Shown here: positions 1-7,523 of the stretch, in pieces
How the letters are laid out: every line of letters begins with the position of its first letter
Numbering within the stretch: the first letter of the stretch is position 1
Origin: an uncultured Collinsella sp.
Lineage (GTDB): Bacteria > Actinomycetota > Coriobacteriia > Coriobacteriales > Coriobacteriaceae
Direction: 5' to 3'
NCBI GenBank assembly: GCA_900550735.1
Contig: URTD01000010.1
Span: forward strand, 1-24,136
Length of the DNA stretch: 24,136 bases
Translations under genes and position numbers: made by a program
The notes under the pieces: generated by a model
Seen by the model: the letters and a program-made list of their open reading frames with translations, nothing else
Databases searched by the model: none
Told to the model about the DNA's origin: nothing

Positions 1-1027
1 CGATACGTCGGTCGTTCTCAATGAATGCGGCGAGCGTGGATTCCAGTTCGCTGCCATGCTCACTGTCGTGCTCACGTATCGGCGAGAGAATCGCCTCCGA
101 GAACGATCGCATCTCCGGGGTTTCCGCAAAAGGCATCACGGTTCTCAGGATGCCGAGCTGCGTATAGCGGACGGGACCCTCGGCTCGTTGACAAGATAGG
201 CGCTGTGCGTAAATCGCCTGCGAGATCGCCTGCGCCACCGCCTCGTCCCCAAACAGAATATCGCTGATGCCGAGCCCTTCCGCTCCGCCATCGATACCGC
301 TAGCCTCGATGAGCTCCGTGAGTGCCTGCACGATTCGCTCCACATCGAGCGTCTGTTCCGAGTCGCTTGTCGCTACGAATAACAAACCTCCGTCATAGGG
401 TGCCAGCATGTTGTGGCATCCGGCGAGGGTCGATTTTGCACAGAGACGTTCGATTTGCAAAAACGCACGCGGGTCGAGGGGCTCTGCAAACGATGCGAAC
501 AGGGCGACCGCTTCGTCCAGAAATGACGGGTTGAGGCCTCGGATGCGTCGGCAGATGGACTCGGGCGATACGTCTGTCCTCAGGGCATCGATCTCGCGCT
601 GTACGAAGTCGATGGACGCGAGCTGCTCGATATGCCGTTTGACCTCATAGATGACGCTGTCAAAGAACAGTGAGTCGTCGGTCGTGAGAAAGACCGGGTA
701 GTGCCGCGCGTTGGCGTAGCGGATGGCTTGGTCGGGAATCGGGATGTGCAGGACGTTTTTGATGATGAGACCGCTCGTTCCCTTGGCGACGAGGTATTTC
801 ACGGCTTCAGTGATGAGGTACGGGTCGTCCTTCGCATAGAGGAAAGTGCTGAGGATGATCTCGTCTGAGCTGAAGTTGACGCGCTGGTACTTGTTCTTGA
901 GGCCGGGCATGAGTTCATAATCGAGGATCCCGACGCCAGAGACGGCACGCGAGACGCCATCGCTGCCGGCGATTATACGGACCGACCCCTCATATTCCCG
1001 TGAGAAGTCCGAGATGGTGTATAGCAT
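1..1027 (-). CDS. PucR-family transcriptional regulator (3' part beyond window)
   Basis: The minus strand is open from the ATG at 1027 to the window edge, giving 342 codons with no stop. The N-terminal part reads as a PucR-type sensor domain (GILDYELMPGL near residue 35, SSDEIILSTF near 51, KGTSGLIIKN near 80). The last visible residues (STLAAFIENDRRI) match the start of the C-terminal PucR helix-turn-helix, so the DNA-binding end lies outside the window. An AAGGTGAT ribosome-binding site sits 4-5 nt before the ATG at 1027 and favours it over the in-frame ATG at 1033, which would have no spacing. PucR proteins usually control adjacent nitrogen or amino-acid catabolic genes, and this one diverges from an ornithine cyclodeaminase-like gene and an aminotransferase. 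Control of that pair is inference. Confidence 0.85.
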   Translation of the reverse strand, partial: MLYTISDFSREYEGSVRIIAGSDGVSRAVSGVGILDYELMPGLKNKYQRVNFSSDEIILSTFLYAKDDPYLITEAVKYLVAKGTSGLIIKNVLHIPIPDQAIRYANARHYPVFLTTDDSLFFDSVIYEVKRHIEQLASIDFVQREIDALRTDVSPESICRRIRGLNPSFLDEAVALFASFAEPLDPRAFLQIERLCAKSTLAGCHNMLAPYDGGLLFVATSDSEQTLDVERIVQALTELIEASGIDGGAEGLGISDILFGDEAVAQAISQAIYAQRLSCQRAEGPVRYTQLGILRTVMPFAETPEMRSFSEAILSPIREHDSEHGSELESTLAAFIENDRRI

Positions 1028-1241
1028 CAGCATCACCTTGTAAATCATTACAATAAGTACCTGTACAAATAGGATAATTGCACATCCGTATGCCTTTGAT
1101 GCGATAAATAGTTCAAATACCTGCTGATAGAACGAAAAATCAGATCGAAAATCGTTGTAGATTCCAACAAGAAATGATCCTTGGCGGCATCGTTACTAAA
1201 CCGTACAGTGAAGCAACGTAAAGCTTTCGCTGAGAGGAGCG
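1028..1241. promoter_or_regulatory. Divergent promoter region, PucR gene / cyclodeaminase operon
   Basis: This AT-richer gap of 214 bp separates the two divergent genes. On the plus strand TTGGCG (1181-1186) and TACAGT (1204-1209) are 17 bp apart and make a plausible sigma-A promoter for the cyclodeaminase gene, about 33 bp before its ATG. No matching minus-strand promoter stands out. The promoter is predicted from spacing and motif match only. Confidence 0.5.
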
Positions 1242-2276
1242 ATGATGGGGCAGATGGTGGTGCTTTCGGCCGAGGAAGTTTCCAAGGTGCTGACGATTGA
1301 GGATGCAATCGCTGCCGTGGAGGAGGCATATCGCCAGAAGGCAACGGGCAAGGGTGTTGCGTGGCCGATGGTATATGAGCAGTTCGAACCCGGCGTGGCC
1401 GATATGGATATCCGCTCGGGCGAGTTAGCGTGAAGCGGCCTCTTCGGTCTCAAGCTCACTGCTTGGTTCTCTCAGAATCCCAAAAAGGGGCTGCCCGAGA
1501 TCTTTGGCACCACGCTGCTGTGCGACAACGCGACGGGAGAGCCGTTGACGCTGCTCAATGCCTCCGCCGTCACTGGACTTCGCACCGGTGCCGCCGCTGC
1601 GCTCGGTGCCAAGTGGCTGGCTCGGGCGGATGCGTCCAAACTGCTTGTTGCGGGTGCCGGCCATATGAGCACCTATATGGTGGCGGGCGTGCTCGCCGCC
1701 TGTCCCAAAGTGAGTGAGGTCAAGGTGTGGGAGCCGGTTTCCGATGCCGCGCCCGAGGCCCGCGTCGAGCGCATGCGAGACGAGGTCGCCCATATCTTGG
1801 GCGCCTGCGAGCATGTTCGCGAGGCATCCACCTATTCCATCGAGGCGACGGCCGACGGCCAAGGTGTCGCGGCAGAGGCCGACATCATCGTGACGATCAC
1901 GCCGGCGACCAAGCCCATCATCCCCGATGCATGGGTGCGCCCCGGTACGCATATCTCCTGCGTCGGTGCCGACATGCCCGGCAAGCAGGAGCTCGCCTCG
2001 GCGCTTGCCACCCGTGCCGCTGTTTACGTCGACGACCGCGAGCAATCGGTCGCGTCCGGTGAGCTGGAGATTCCGGTTGCCGAGGGTGTCATCACGCCCG
2101 AGGACATTAGAGCGGAGCTCGGCGAAGTCATCGCCGGCACGGCTGCGGGGCGTTCGGATGACGAGCAGGTGACGGTGTTCGATACGTCGGGCATCGCCGT
2201 TCAGGACCTTTCGGCATCGAAAATCGCCTACGACCGCGCCATCGAGGCGGGGCTGGGCACCGTGGTGGAACTGTAA
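1242..2276 (+). pseudogene. Ornithine cyclodeaminase/mu-crystallin family gene interrupted by an in-frame TGA
   Basis: One reading frame runs from ATG 1242 (ribosome-binding site GAGAGGAG) to TAA at 2274-2276 and would encode 344 residues, normal for the family. A single TGA at 1431-1433 splits it after codon 63. Family hallmarks lie on both sides: DMDIRSGELA just before the stop, SGLFGLKLTAWF just after it, then LTLLNASAVTGLRTGAAAALGAKWLA and a Rossmann segment (LLVAGAGHMSTYMVAGVLA). Members convert ornithine to proline with NAD, or act as reductases or dehydrogenases on related amino or imino acids; the exact substrate cannot be told. There is no frameshift, so one base substitution would restore the gene. 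The downstream part could only restart at a TTG near 1545 with no ribosome-binding site. It may be a true nonsense allele, a sequencing error or, much less likely, a recoded codon. The aminotransferase gene follows after 24 bp. Confidence 0.85.
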
Positions 2277-2300
2277 GAAAGTCAAGGAAAGGAAACGACA

Positions 2301-3431
2301 ATGCAGATCAAGGATTTCGCCGTCGAGCAGTGGATGAACGAGTGGGAGACCAAGTGCACCCACAACGTTGCGGAGACGTGCGTCTACTCCCTCACGCTCG
2401 ACCAGCTGTTCGAGCTTACGAATACCGACAAGAGGGCGTGGCTCGATAACCTGTGCTCGCGCCGATTCACCTACGGAGACATCGAGGGACAGCCTGGCTT
2501 CCTCGAGGGGGTCGCGCGTCTCTATAAGACGGTTGAGCCCGGGCATATCGTGCCCACGCACGGCGCGACCGGTGCCAACTCCCTGGTTATTTCCACGCTC
2601 GTCGAACCGGGCGATCACGTAGTTTCCGTCAAGCCCACCTACCAGCAGCTTTACTCGATTCCCGAGATGTGCGGTGCGAAGGTCGATATCCTTCAGCTCG
2701 ATCGCAAGAACGGCTACCACGTCGACGTCGACGCGCTCGATGCCCTGGTGACCGACGATACCAAGCTCATCTGCATCAATAACCCGGACAACCCCACGGG
2801 CGCCCTGCTCGACACCGATACGCTCAAGGCGATTGTCGAGGTCGCACGCAAACACGACGTGTGGGTGCTCTGCGACGAGGTCTACCGTCTGCTTACTCAG
2901 ACGGATGAGTACTCCGAGTCCGTGATCGACCTGTACGACAAGGCCATCGTCACCGCATCCATGTCCAAGGTCTGGTCGTTCGCCGGCCTGCGTCTGGGCT
3001 GGGCGGTCACCAAGAGCCCGGAGCTCCGTCGCGCGCTGCTCTCGCATCGCGACTACAACCTGATTTCCGCCGGCATATTCAGCGAGTCGGTGGCGGAGCT
3101 GATTCTGGGCAACGCTTCCGTGATCCTTGAGCGCAGCCGTCGCATCGTCCGTCAGAACCTTGCTGTTCTGGAGAAGTGGGTCGAGAGCGAGCCGCACCTG
3201 TCGTTCGTCAAGCCCGAGGCGGGTACCACTGCGCTCGTGTATTACGACTACGACATCGACTCCAGGACGTTCTGCATCGACATGATTAAGAAGTCCGGCG
3301 CGCTCGTCACCCCGGGCGATTGCTTCGAGGAGCCCAAGAGCATGCGCATCGGCTATGCATACTCCGATAACACCGACGACCTGCAGAAGGGCCTGGATGC
3401 CATCTCTGCATACATGCGTACGCTCGAGTAG
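2301..3431 (+). CDS. PLP-dependent class I/II aminotransferase
   Basis: This 376-residue protein is a fold-type I aminotransferase. Visible PLP-site residues are NNPDNPTG near 160-167, the Asp of LCDEVY (D192) with Y195, the Schiff-base lysine in SMSKVWSFAGLRLGW (K223) and the arginine of that segment. Its closest resemblance by eye is to aminotransferases annotated near capreomycidine synthase or amino-acid catabolism enzymes, but the substrate is not evident. It starts at ATG 2301 with an AAAGGAAA ribosome-binding site, 24 bp after the cyclodeaminase-family gene, so the two are likely cotranscribed. A strong terminator follows at 3452. A joint role in catabolising a basic amino acid such as ornithine is inference from the pair and the PucR neighbour. 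Confidence 0.88.
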   Translation: MQIKDFAVEQWMNEWETKCTHNVAETCVYSLTLDQLFELTNTDKRAWLDNLCSRRFTYGDIEGQPGFLEGVARLYKTVEPGHIVPTHGATGANSLVISTLVEPGDHVVSVKPTYQQLYSIPEMCGAKVDILQLDRKNGYHVDVDALDALVTDDTKLICINNPDNPTGALLDTDTLKAIVEVARKHDVWVLCDEVYRLLTQTDEYSESVIDLYDKAIVTASMSKVWSFAGLRLGWAVTKSPELRRALLSHRDYNLISAGIFSESVAELILGNASVILERSRRIVRQNLAVLEKWVESEPHLSFVKPEAGTTALVYYDYDIDSRTFCIDMIKKSGALVTPGDCFEEPKSMRIGYAYSDNTDDLQKGLDAISAYMRTLE

Positions 3432-3451
3432 AGGCTCGAGGTCGAAGTGAT

Positions 3452-3491
3452 GGGGCCGATCGGTTTAGGACCGAGGCCCCTATTTTCTCTT
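3452..3491 (+). terminator. Rho-independent terminator after the aminotransferase gene
   Basis: GGGGCC (3452-3457) and TCGGT (3460-3464) pair with ACCGA (3470-3474) and GGCCCC (3475-3480), giving 11 bp with a 2-nt bulge and a 5-nt loop. A T-rich tail follows (3481-3491). Confidence 0.85.
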
Positions 3492-3522
3492 AAGGCTATC
3501 GAACACTTTTGTCATATTAGGT

Positions 3523-3556
3523 GCCCACGGGGTCGTATCGTTGCGACGCCGTGGGC
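3523..3556. promoter_or_regulatory. Perfect 34-bp dyad before the response regulator
   Basis: GCCCACGG (3523-3530) and GTCG (3532-3535) are mirrored by CGAC (3544-3547) and CCGTGGGC (3549-3556), 12 bp in all around an 8-nt centre. The right arm runs into CATAAT (3556-3561), a possible -10 box, 44 nt before the start codon. It has no T-tract, so an operator or 5'-leader hairpin is more likely than a terminator. Confidence 0.6.
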
Positions 3557-3599
3557 ATAATGGTGTGGAAGGTGCGAGTTACGCGAAATGGGAGGACAC

Positions 3600-4271
3600 A
3601 TGGCGCTGATCTATGTCGTTGAGGACGACGAGCCCATTCGTCGTGAGCTTATCGACATCCTTGCCCGCGCCGGGTTTGAAATCGAGGCCTGCGAATCGTT
3701 TGAGCATGTCTCGCGCGATATTCTCGCCGCCGCGCCCGACCTGGTGCTGCTCGACCTCACACTTCCCGTCAAGGACGGCCAGCATATCTGCCACGAGGTT
3801 CGCCGCGAATCCGAGGTTCCCATTATCGTCCTCACGTCGCGCACGACCGAGATCGACGAGGTCATGGCCATGACGCTCGGCGCGGACGACTTTGTTCCCA
3901 AGCCCTACAGCGCCCGTGTGCTCGTGGCGCGCATCAACGCACTGCTGCGTCGCACCGCGGCGGCAGGCGAGCGCAGCACACTTGTCCACAAGGGGCTGGA
4001 GCTCGACCTCGCCCGCTCCATGGTTACCAACACGCAAACCGGCACTAGCACCGAGCTCACCAAAAACGAGCTGCGTATCCTCTCACTGCTTCTGAGCCGC
4101 GCGGGCAAGATTGTTTCGCGCTCGGCCATCATGCAGGACCTGTGGGACTCCGACGCCTTCGTGGACGACAATACGCTCACCGTCAACATCAACCGCCTGC
4201 GCACCACGCTCGAAAAAATCGGCATCAAGGGGTATTTGACAACGCACCGCGGCCAAGGCTATTCGGTCTAG
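3600..4271 (+). CDS. OmpR/PhoB-family response regulator
   Basis: The protein has 223 residues when started at ATG 3600, which has a GGGAGG ribosome-binding site 4 nt upstream; an ATG at 3588 lies before that site. The receiver domain (1-120) shows the acidic pocket D9/D10, the phospho-acceptor D52 in LLDLTLP, TSR near 82 and the conserved Lys in DDFVPKPYS. A winged-helix DNA-binding domain follows (about 130-223) with LTKNELRILSLLL, DNTLTVNINRLRTTLE and a GQGYSV end. This is the layout of BceR/GraR-type regulators that answer to cell-envelope peptides. The kinase gene starts 9 bp after the stop, so the two form one operon. The dyad at 3523 may serve autoregulation (inference). Confidence 0.93.
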   Translation: MALIYVVEDDEPIRRELIDILARAGFEIEACESFEHVSRDILAAAPDLVLLDLTLPVKDGQHICHEVRRESEVPIIVLTSRTTEIDEVMAMTLGADDFVPKPYSARVLVARINALLRRTAAAGERSTLVHKGLELDLARSMVTNTQTGTSTELTKNELRILSLLLSRAGKIVSRSAIMQDLWDSDAFVDDNTLTVNINRLRTTLEKIGIKGYLTTHRGQGYSV

Positions 4272-4280
4272 GGGCCGGCT

Positions 4281-5324
4281 ATGTCGTTTGGCAAGTTCTT
4301 TAAAGACGCGCTGCTTCCCGTCGCCGTGTGGACGTGTGGCGTGCTGCTGAGCTGCTTTGTGCTGACGGTCGCCGGTGCACCCGTCTCTATCGTGGTCGTG
4401 GCGGTCGGCGTGTCCTTTATCTTTGGCATGCTCGGCATCGTGATCGAATACGCGCGCCGTCGTCGTTTTCTGCGCCAGCTGGAGCGTGCGGCAGAGGAGC
4501 TCGAGAGTCCCGCATGGGTGCAGGAGATGGTGCAATGCCCGACCTATGCCGAGGGCGAGCTCGAATACGAGGTCTTGCGCCGGGTGGGCAAAGCCGCTTG
4601 CGACGAGGTTGCCGAAGGCAGGCGTCAGACCGATGACTATCGCGACTATATCGAGAGCTGGGTCCACGAGGCCAAGCTGCCTCTGGCGGCAGCCCATCTG
4701 ATTTTGGAAAACCTGGACGGCAGCGAAGATGACCTGTCGCGCGTAGATGACCTTGGTCGCGAGCTTGCCCGCGTGGAGCGCTATATCGACCAGGCGCTGT
4801 ACTATGCGCGCTCGGAAGTCGTGGAGCGCGACTACCTGATTCGCCGCTGGGATCTCAAGACCTTGGTGACGGGCGCGATTAAAGCCAACGCGCGCGAGCT
4901 TATCGCGGCGCACGTGGCTCCGGTGTGCGAGAACCTCGACTTTGAGGTCTTTACCGACGAGAAGTGGCTCGAGTTTATTCTGGGCCAGCTCATTCAGAAC
5001 AGCATTAAATATGCGCGCGAGGATGGCGCGAAGATCGTGTTTTCGGGTGCGCTGTTGGACGAGGGCCTGGCAAGCGAGCGCATCGAGCTTGCCGTCGCGG
5101 ATAACGGCTGCGGCGTGAGCGCGGCCGACCTGCCGCGCGTGTTCGAGAAGGGCTTTACCGGCGACAACGGCCGCACCACCAAGCGCGCAACGGGCATCGG
5201 CCTCTACCTGGTGGCGCGCCTGTGCTCCAAGATGGGCATCGACGTCACCGCGGCATCGGAGCCGGGCGAAGGCTTTGTCGTAACATTCGCTTTTTCAACG
5301 AACAAGTTCCAATACTTTGAGTAA
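4281..5324 (+). CDS. BceS/GraS-like intramembrane-sensing histidine kinase
   Basis: This 347-residue kinase has two membrane helices (about 10-32 and 36-56) with only a few residues between them, so it has almost no external sensor. The dimerisation/phosphorylation segment is YIESWVHEAKLPLAA with H129. The ATPase domain shows an N-box (QLIQNSIKYA), a G1 box (DNGCGV), FEKGFTGDNGR and a G2 box (GIGLYLVARL). A very short loop plus the WVHxxKxP form of the H-box are typical of BceS/GraS kinases, which usually sense antimicrobial peptides through a partner BceAB-type ABC transporter. No such transporter is adjacent here. The gene follows the regulator by 9 bp with only a weak ribosome-binding site, suggesting translational coupling. 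A perfect terminator follows. Confidence 0.9.
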   Translation: MSFGKFFKDALLPVAVWTCGVLLSCFVLTVAGAPVSIVVVAVGVSFIFGMLGIVIEYARRRRFLRQLERAAEELESPAWVQEMVQCPTYAEGELEYEVLRRVGKAACDEVAEGRRQTDDYRDYIESWVHEAKLPLAAAHLILENLDGSEDDLSRVDDLGRELARVERYIDQALYYARSEVVERDYLIRRWDLKTLVTGAIKANARELIAAHVAPVCENLDFEVFTDEKWLEFILGQLIQNSIKYAREDGAKIVFSGALLDEGLASERIELAVADNGCGVSAADLPRVFEKGFTGDNGRTTKRATGIGLYLVARLCSKMGIDVTAASEPGEGFVVTFAFSTNKFQYFE

Positions 5325-5354
5325 CGCACACGGCAAACGGCCGCCCAAACAAAA

Positions 5355-5390
5355 CGTGCCGCCCCAAACGGGGCGGCACGCCATCTTTTA
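5355..5390 (+). terminator. Rho-independent terminator of the two-component operon
   Basis: CGTGCCGCCCC (5355-5365) pairs perfectly with GGGGCGGCACG (5370-5380) across a 4-nt loop, and CCATCTTTTA follows. It ends the kinase transcript. Confidence 0.88.
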
Positions 5391-5420
5391 TCAGCCAACT
5401 CGTTGAAGTACGGTGACGAA

Positions 5421-5511
5421 GGCGCAAGGCCGGGAGGGGTTATCTAAGCCGACATCCCGCAGCCGCGAAGCGGCGAGGACGTCGGCGTGATAACCCCGCA
5501 GGCCCTGCGCC
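5421..5511. repeat. 91-nt long palindrome between convergent genes
   Basis: Paired blocks, outside to inside, are GGCGCA/TGCGCC (5421-5426, 5506-5511), GGCC/GGCC (5428-5431, 5501-5504), GGGGTTATC/GATAACCCC (5436-5444, 5489-5497), GCCGAC/GTCGGC (5448-5453, 5481-5486) and GCCGC/GCGGC around a GAA loop (5462-5474), about 30 bp. It lies between the ends of the kinase and usp genes. Neither side has a T-tract, so it is not a classical terminator. It could be a dispersed palindromic repeat or a structured 3' end for the usp mRNA. Confidence 0.8.
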
Positions 5512-5524
5512 GGCGGGAAGGAAC

Positions 5525-5962
5525 CTACTTCACGACCAAGATGTCGCAGTCCGTATTGCGCAGCAGGAACGTCGAAATCGAGCCCAGGAGCGCATACTTG
5601 ATCGAGGACAGGCCGCGGGCGCCGCAGAGCACCAGGTCGGGCTTGACCACGTCGAGCATCTCGTCCTTGAGCGTCTCGCGAATGCGGCCGGCGCGAATCA
5701 TGACCTCGACCTCGGGAATATCGGGATTGGCCTTGGCCTCTTCGAGCTGCTTGGCGATGGAGTTCTTAAATGCCTCCTCTAGGCCGTTGACCAGATCGAC
5801 CGGATAGGAACCGGCGCTCTCGAGCGCCGTGGAATCGATAACGTGGCCGATGATTAGCTTGGCGCCGTTGTTCGCGGCGACCTTGATGGCGCGTGCGAGC
5901 ACAAAATCCTGCTGCTCAGTACCGTCGAGTGAAACAAATACCTTGGTGTAGCCCTCGTTCAT
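5525..5962 (-). CDS. Universal stress protein, UspA family
   Basis: This 145-residue single-domain protein begins TKVFVSLDGTEQQDFVLARA and ends with the ATP-binding pattern Gx2Gx9GS in CGARGLSSIKYALLGSIS followed by CDILVVK. The glycine spacing fits ATP-binding Usp proteins, which are small soluble homodimers involved in stress and starvation survival. An AGGAGG ribosome-binding site lies 5 nt before the ATG at 5962. It diverges from uppP across about 250 bp. No closer function can be assigned. Confidence 0.93.
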   Translation of the reverse strand: MNEGYTKVFVSLDGTEQQDFVLARAIKVAANNGAKLIIGHVIDSTALESAGSYPVDLVNGLEEAFKNSIAKQLEEAKANPDIPEVEVMIRAGRIRETLKDEMLDVVKPDLVLCGARGLSSIKYALLGSISTFLLRNTDCDILVVK

Positions 5963-6054
5963 GGTTTCCTCCTTGGTCTATCGCACGGGCGCGGGGCTCG
6001 TGCGTCGGGCGGGCGCGGGCGCGTTGGCCGCCGGACACTTTATCTTGTTGCAGT

Positions 6055-6110
6055 TATACCCAAGGATTTGGGTTTGACCGCTCGCAATTCTGTGAACGGG
6101 CGAGTTTTTT
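6055..6110 (+). promoter_or_regulatory. Possible promoter and leader terminator before uppP
   Basis: TATACC (6055-6060) could be a -10 box. It overlaps a small hairpin, CCCAA/TTGGG (6059-6072). Next, CTCGC (6081-6085) pairs with GCGAG (6100-6104) and six Ts follow (6105-6110), a weak terminator-like hairpin about 100 nt before the uppP start. It might act as an attenuator. The stem is short, so the call is tentative. Confidence 0.35.
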
Positions 6111-6210
6111 GGTAAGGGTAGGCGCAGGCGCGCCGCCAACGGTTGATAATGGGACATCGCCCGCACCGTCCGCAGAACAATATCGGCGGGTGTCTAACGA
6201 GGGGGTCCCT

Positions 6211-7191
6211 TTGGATATTATCGAGCTTCTAAAATCTGCCTTCATGGGCCTGGTCGAGGGCATCACCGAATGGCTGCCTGTTTCGTCGACCGGTCACATG
6301 ATCTTGGTGGACGAGTTCGTCAAGATGAACGTGAGCGAGACGTTCTGGAATATGTTCCTGGTCGTGATTCAGCTCGGCGCCATTCTGGCCGTCTGTGTGC
6401 TGTTCTTCCATGAGCTCAATCCGTTCTCGCCCAGCAAGGGCAAGGAGGGCCGTCGTGACACCTGGGTGCTGTGGGGCAAGATTGTGCTCGGCTGCATTCC
6501 TGCGGCGGCGATCGGTCTGCCGCTCAACGACTGGATGGAGGAGCATTTCTACAATGCTCCCGTCGTGGCGCTGGCGCTCATTGTGTACGGCGTGCTGTTT
6601 ATCGTGATCGAGAACTGGCGCGCGAGCAAGCGCGAGGAAATGGCCGTTGCCGGTTCGTTTGGTTCGCGTGCTGTGGTGTCGGGTGGACGTCCCGCCGGTG
6701 CACACTTTGCGGCGCCCGCGGCAGATGTTGCCGAGGACGAGGGCGATGACGAGGATCTGGACTTTGGCTCCATCGCCACGCTCGAGGACCTAAGTTGGAA
6801 GACCGCACTGGGCATCGGATGCTTCCAGGTGCTCTCGCTGATTCCGGGCACGTCGCGCTCCGGTTCCACCATCATCGGCGGCCTGCTTTTGGGCTGCACG
6901 CGTTCGGTGGCGTCCAAGTTTACGTTCTTCCTGGCCATCCCTGTCATGTTTGGCGCGAGTGCGCTCAAGCTGGTCAAGTATTTCATCATGGGCGGTACGT
7001 TCGGCGCCAACGAGGTCGCCATCCTGGGCGTGGGCTGCGTTGTGGCCTTTGTGGTTTCGCTCATCGCCATTAAGTGGCTCATGGGCTTCGTCCGCCGTCA
7101 CGACTTCAAGTGCTTCGGCGTCTACCGCATCATTCTGGGCATCGTGGTGCTCGCGTACTTCTTCGTCCTGGAGCCGATGCTCGGCCTCTAA
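6211..7191 (+). CDS. uppP: Undecaprenyl-diphosphatase (UppP/BacA)
   Basis: This integral membrane enzyme dephosphorylates undecaprenyl diphosphate, recycling the lipid carrier for peptidoglycan and other wall polymers. Family signatures are LVEGITEWLPVSSTGHMIL at the N-terminus and IPGTSRSGSTIIGGLLLG in the second half, which carry the catalytic and phosphate-binding residues. I chose TTG 6211 because GAGGGGG lies 5 nt upstream and translation begins LDIIELLKSAFMGLVEG as in homologues; the frame stays open further upstream but has no homologous sequence. The 326-residue protein is longer than the usual 270-290, owing to a polar, acidic insert of roughly 60 residues (SFGSRAVVSGG to AEDEGDDEDLD) between membrane segments. 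UppP activity also gives bacitracin tolerance; the nearby BceRS-like pair may relate to it (inference). Confidence 0.93.
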   Translation: MDIIELLKSAFMGLVEGITEWLPVSSTGHMILVDEFVKMNVSETFWNMFLVVIQLGAILAVCVLFFHELNPFSPSKGKEGRRDTWVLWGKIVLGCIPAAAIGLPLNDWMEEHFYNAPVVALALIVYGVLFIVIENWRASKREEMAVAGSFGSRAVVSGGRPAGAHFAAPAADVAEDEGDDEDLDFGSIATLEDLSWKTALGIGCFQVLSLIPGTSRSGSTIIGGLLLGCTRSVASKFTFFLAIPVMFGASALKLVKYFIMGGTFGANEVAILGVGCVVAFVVSLIAIKWLMGFVRRHDFKCFGVYRIILGIVVLAYFFVLEPMLGL

Positions 7192-7523
7192 CTTAGTCGA
7201 CGCTGCGCGGCGGTCAGGGCGACAACTTGTCATTCAAAGGGGGTGGCATGACCAAAAGGTCTATGCCGCCCCCTTTCATGCCAATTTGTTCGCCCTGACC
7301 GTCGCTCGCTGCTGCTGCCATGACATCGGTGGTTTCGTGATTGTCAATAGATTGGTGCAAAGTAACCTGACCCCATTGCGCCAAATCCGCTGGGGCGGGC
7401 CTGACGGTGGCGCACGGAGTCGAGGTGTGATTTGCGTCGGTGTCCGCGCGGCTCGGTATACTGGTACGGCTCAAACTATGGCGCTGCCCGCAGGCGCGCC
7501 GTCCGTCAGATGAGGAGTCGCCC
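7192..7523. promoter_or_regulatory. uppP-pcrA intergenic region with pcrA promoter
   Basis: The first part (7198-7311) is a palindromic element described separately, which probably ends the uppP transcript. Further on, TTGCGT (7432-7437) and TATACT (7457-7462) are 19 bp apart and could form the pcrA promoter, about 60 bp before its ATG. I see no gene between 7312 and 7523. Confidence 0.5.
7198..7311. repeat. Dispersed palindromic element, copy 1
   Basis: The core (7215-7297) is bounded by CAGGGCG and CGCCCTG. Its inner stem is GGGGG/CCCCC, then GGCAT/ATGCC and ACC/GGT around AAAA. The flanks CGACGCTGCGCG (7198-7209) and GTCGCTCGCTG (7301-7311) recur at the second copy (17304-17419) in opposite orientation. 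Here CGGTCAGGGCG pairs with CGCCCTGACCG, extending the outer stem. With A and T runs either side of the inner hairpin it probably acts as a terminator for uppP. Confidence 0.85.

Noticed and set aside
1431..1470. Selenocysteine insertion at the TGA
   Set aside because: The downstream hairpin is only about 5 bp, without a GU-bearing loop, and the family has no known selenoproteins.
1425..3197. 590-codon antisense frame over the cyclodeaminase and aminotransferase genes
   Set aside because: It is the mirror of strongly family-matching plus-strand genes, a common artefact in GC-rich DNA; its product has no recognisable motifs.
5893..6210. Longer N-terminus for UppP
   Set aside because: The upstream extension is unlike the family, and the TTG at 6211 has a strong ribosome-binding site.
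7198..7311. Integron attC-like site
   Set aside because: The size and palindromy fit, but the core-site motifs and any integrase are missing.
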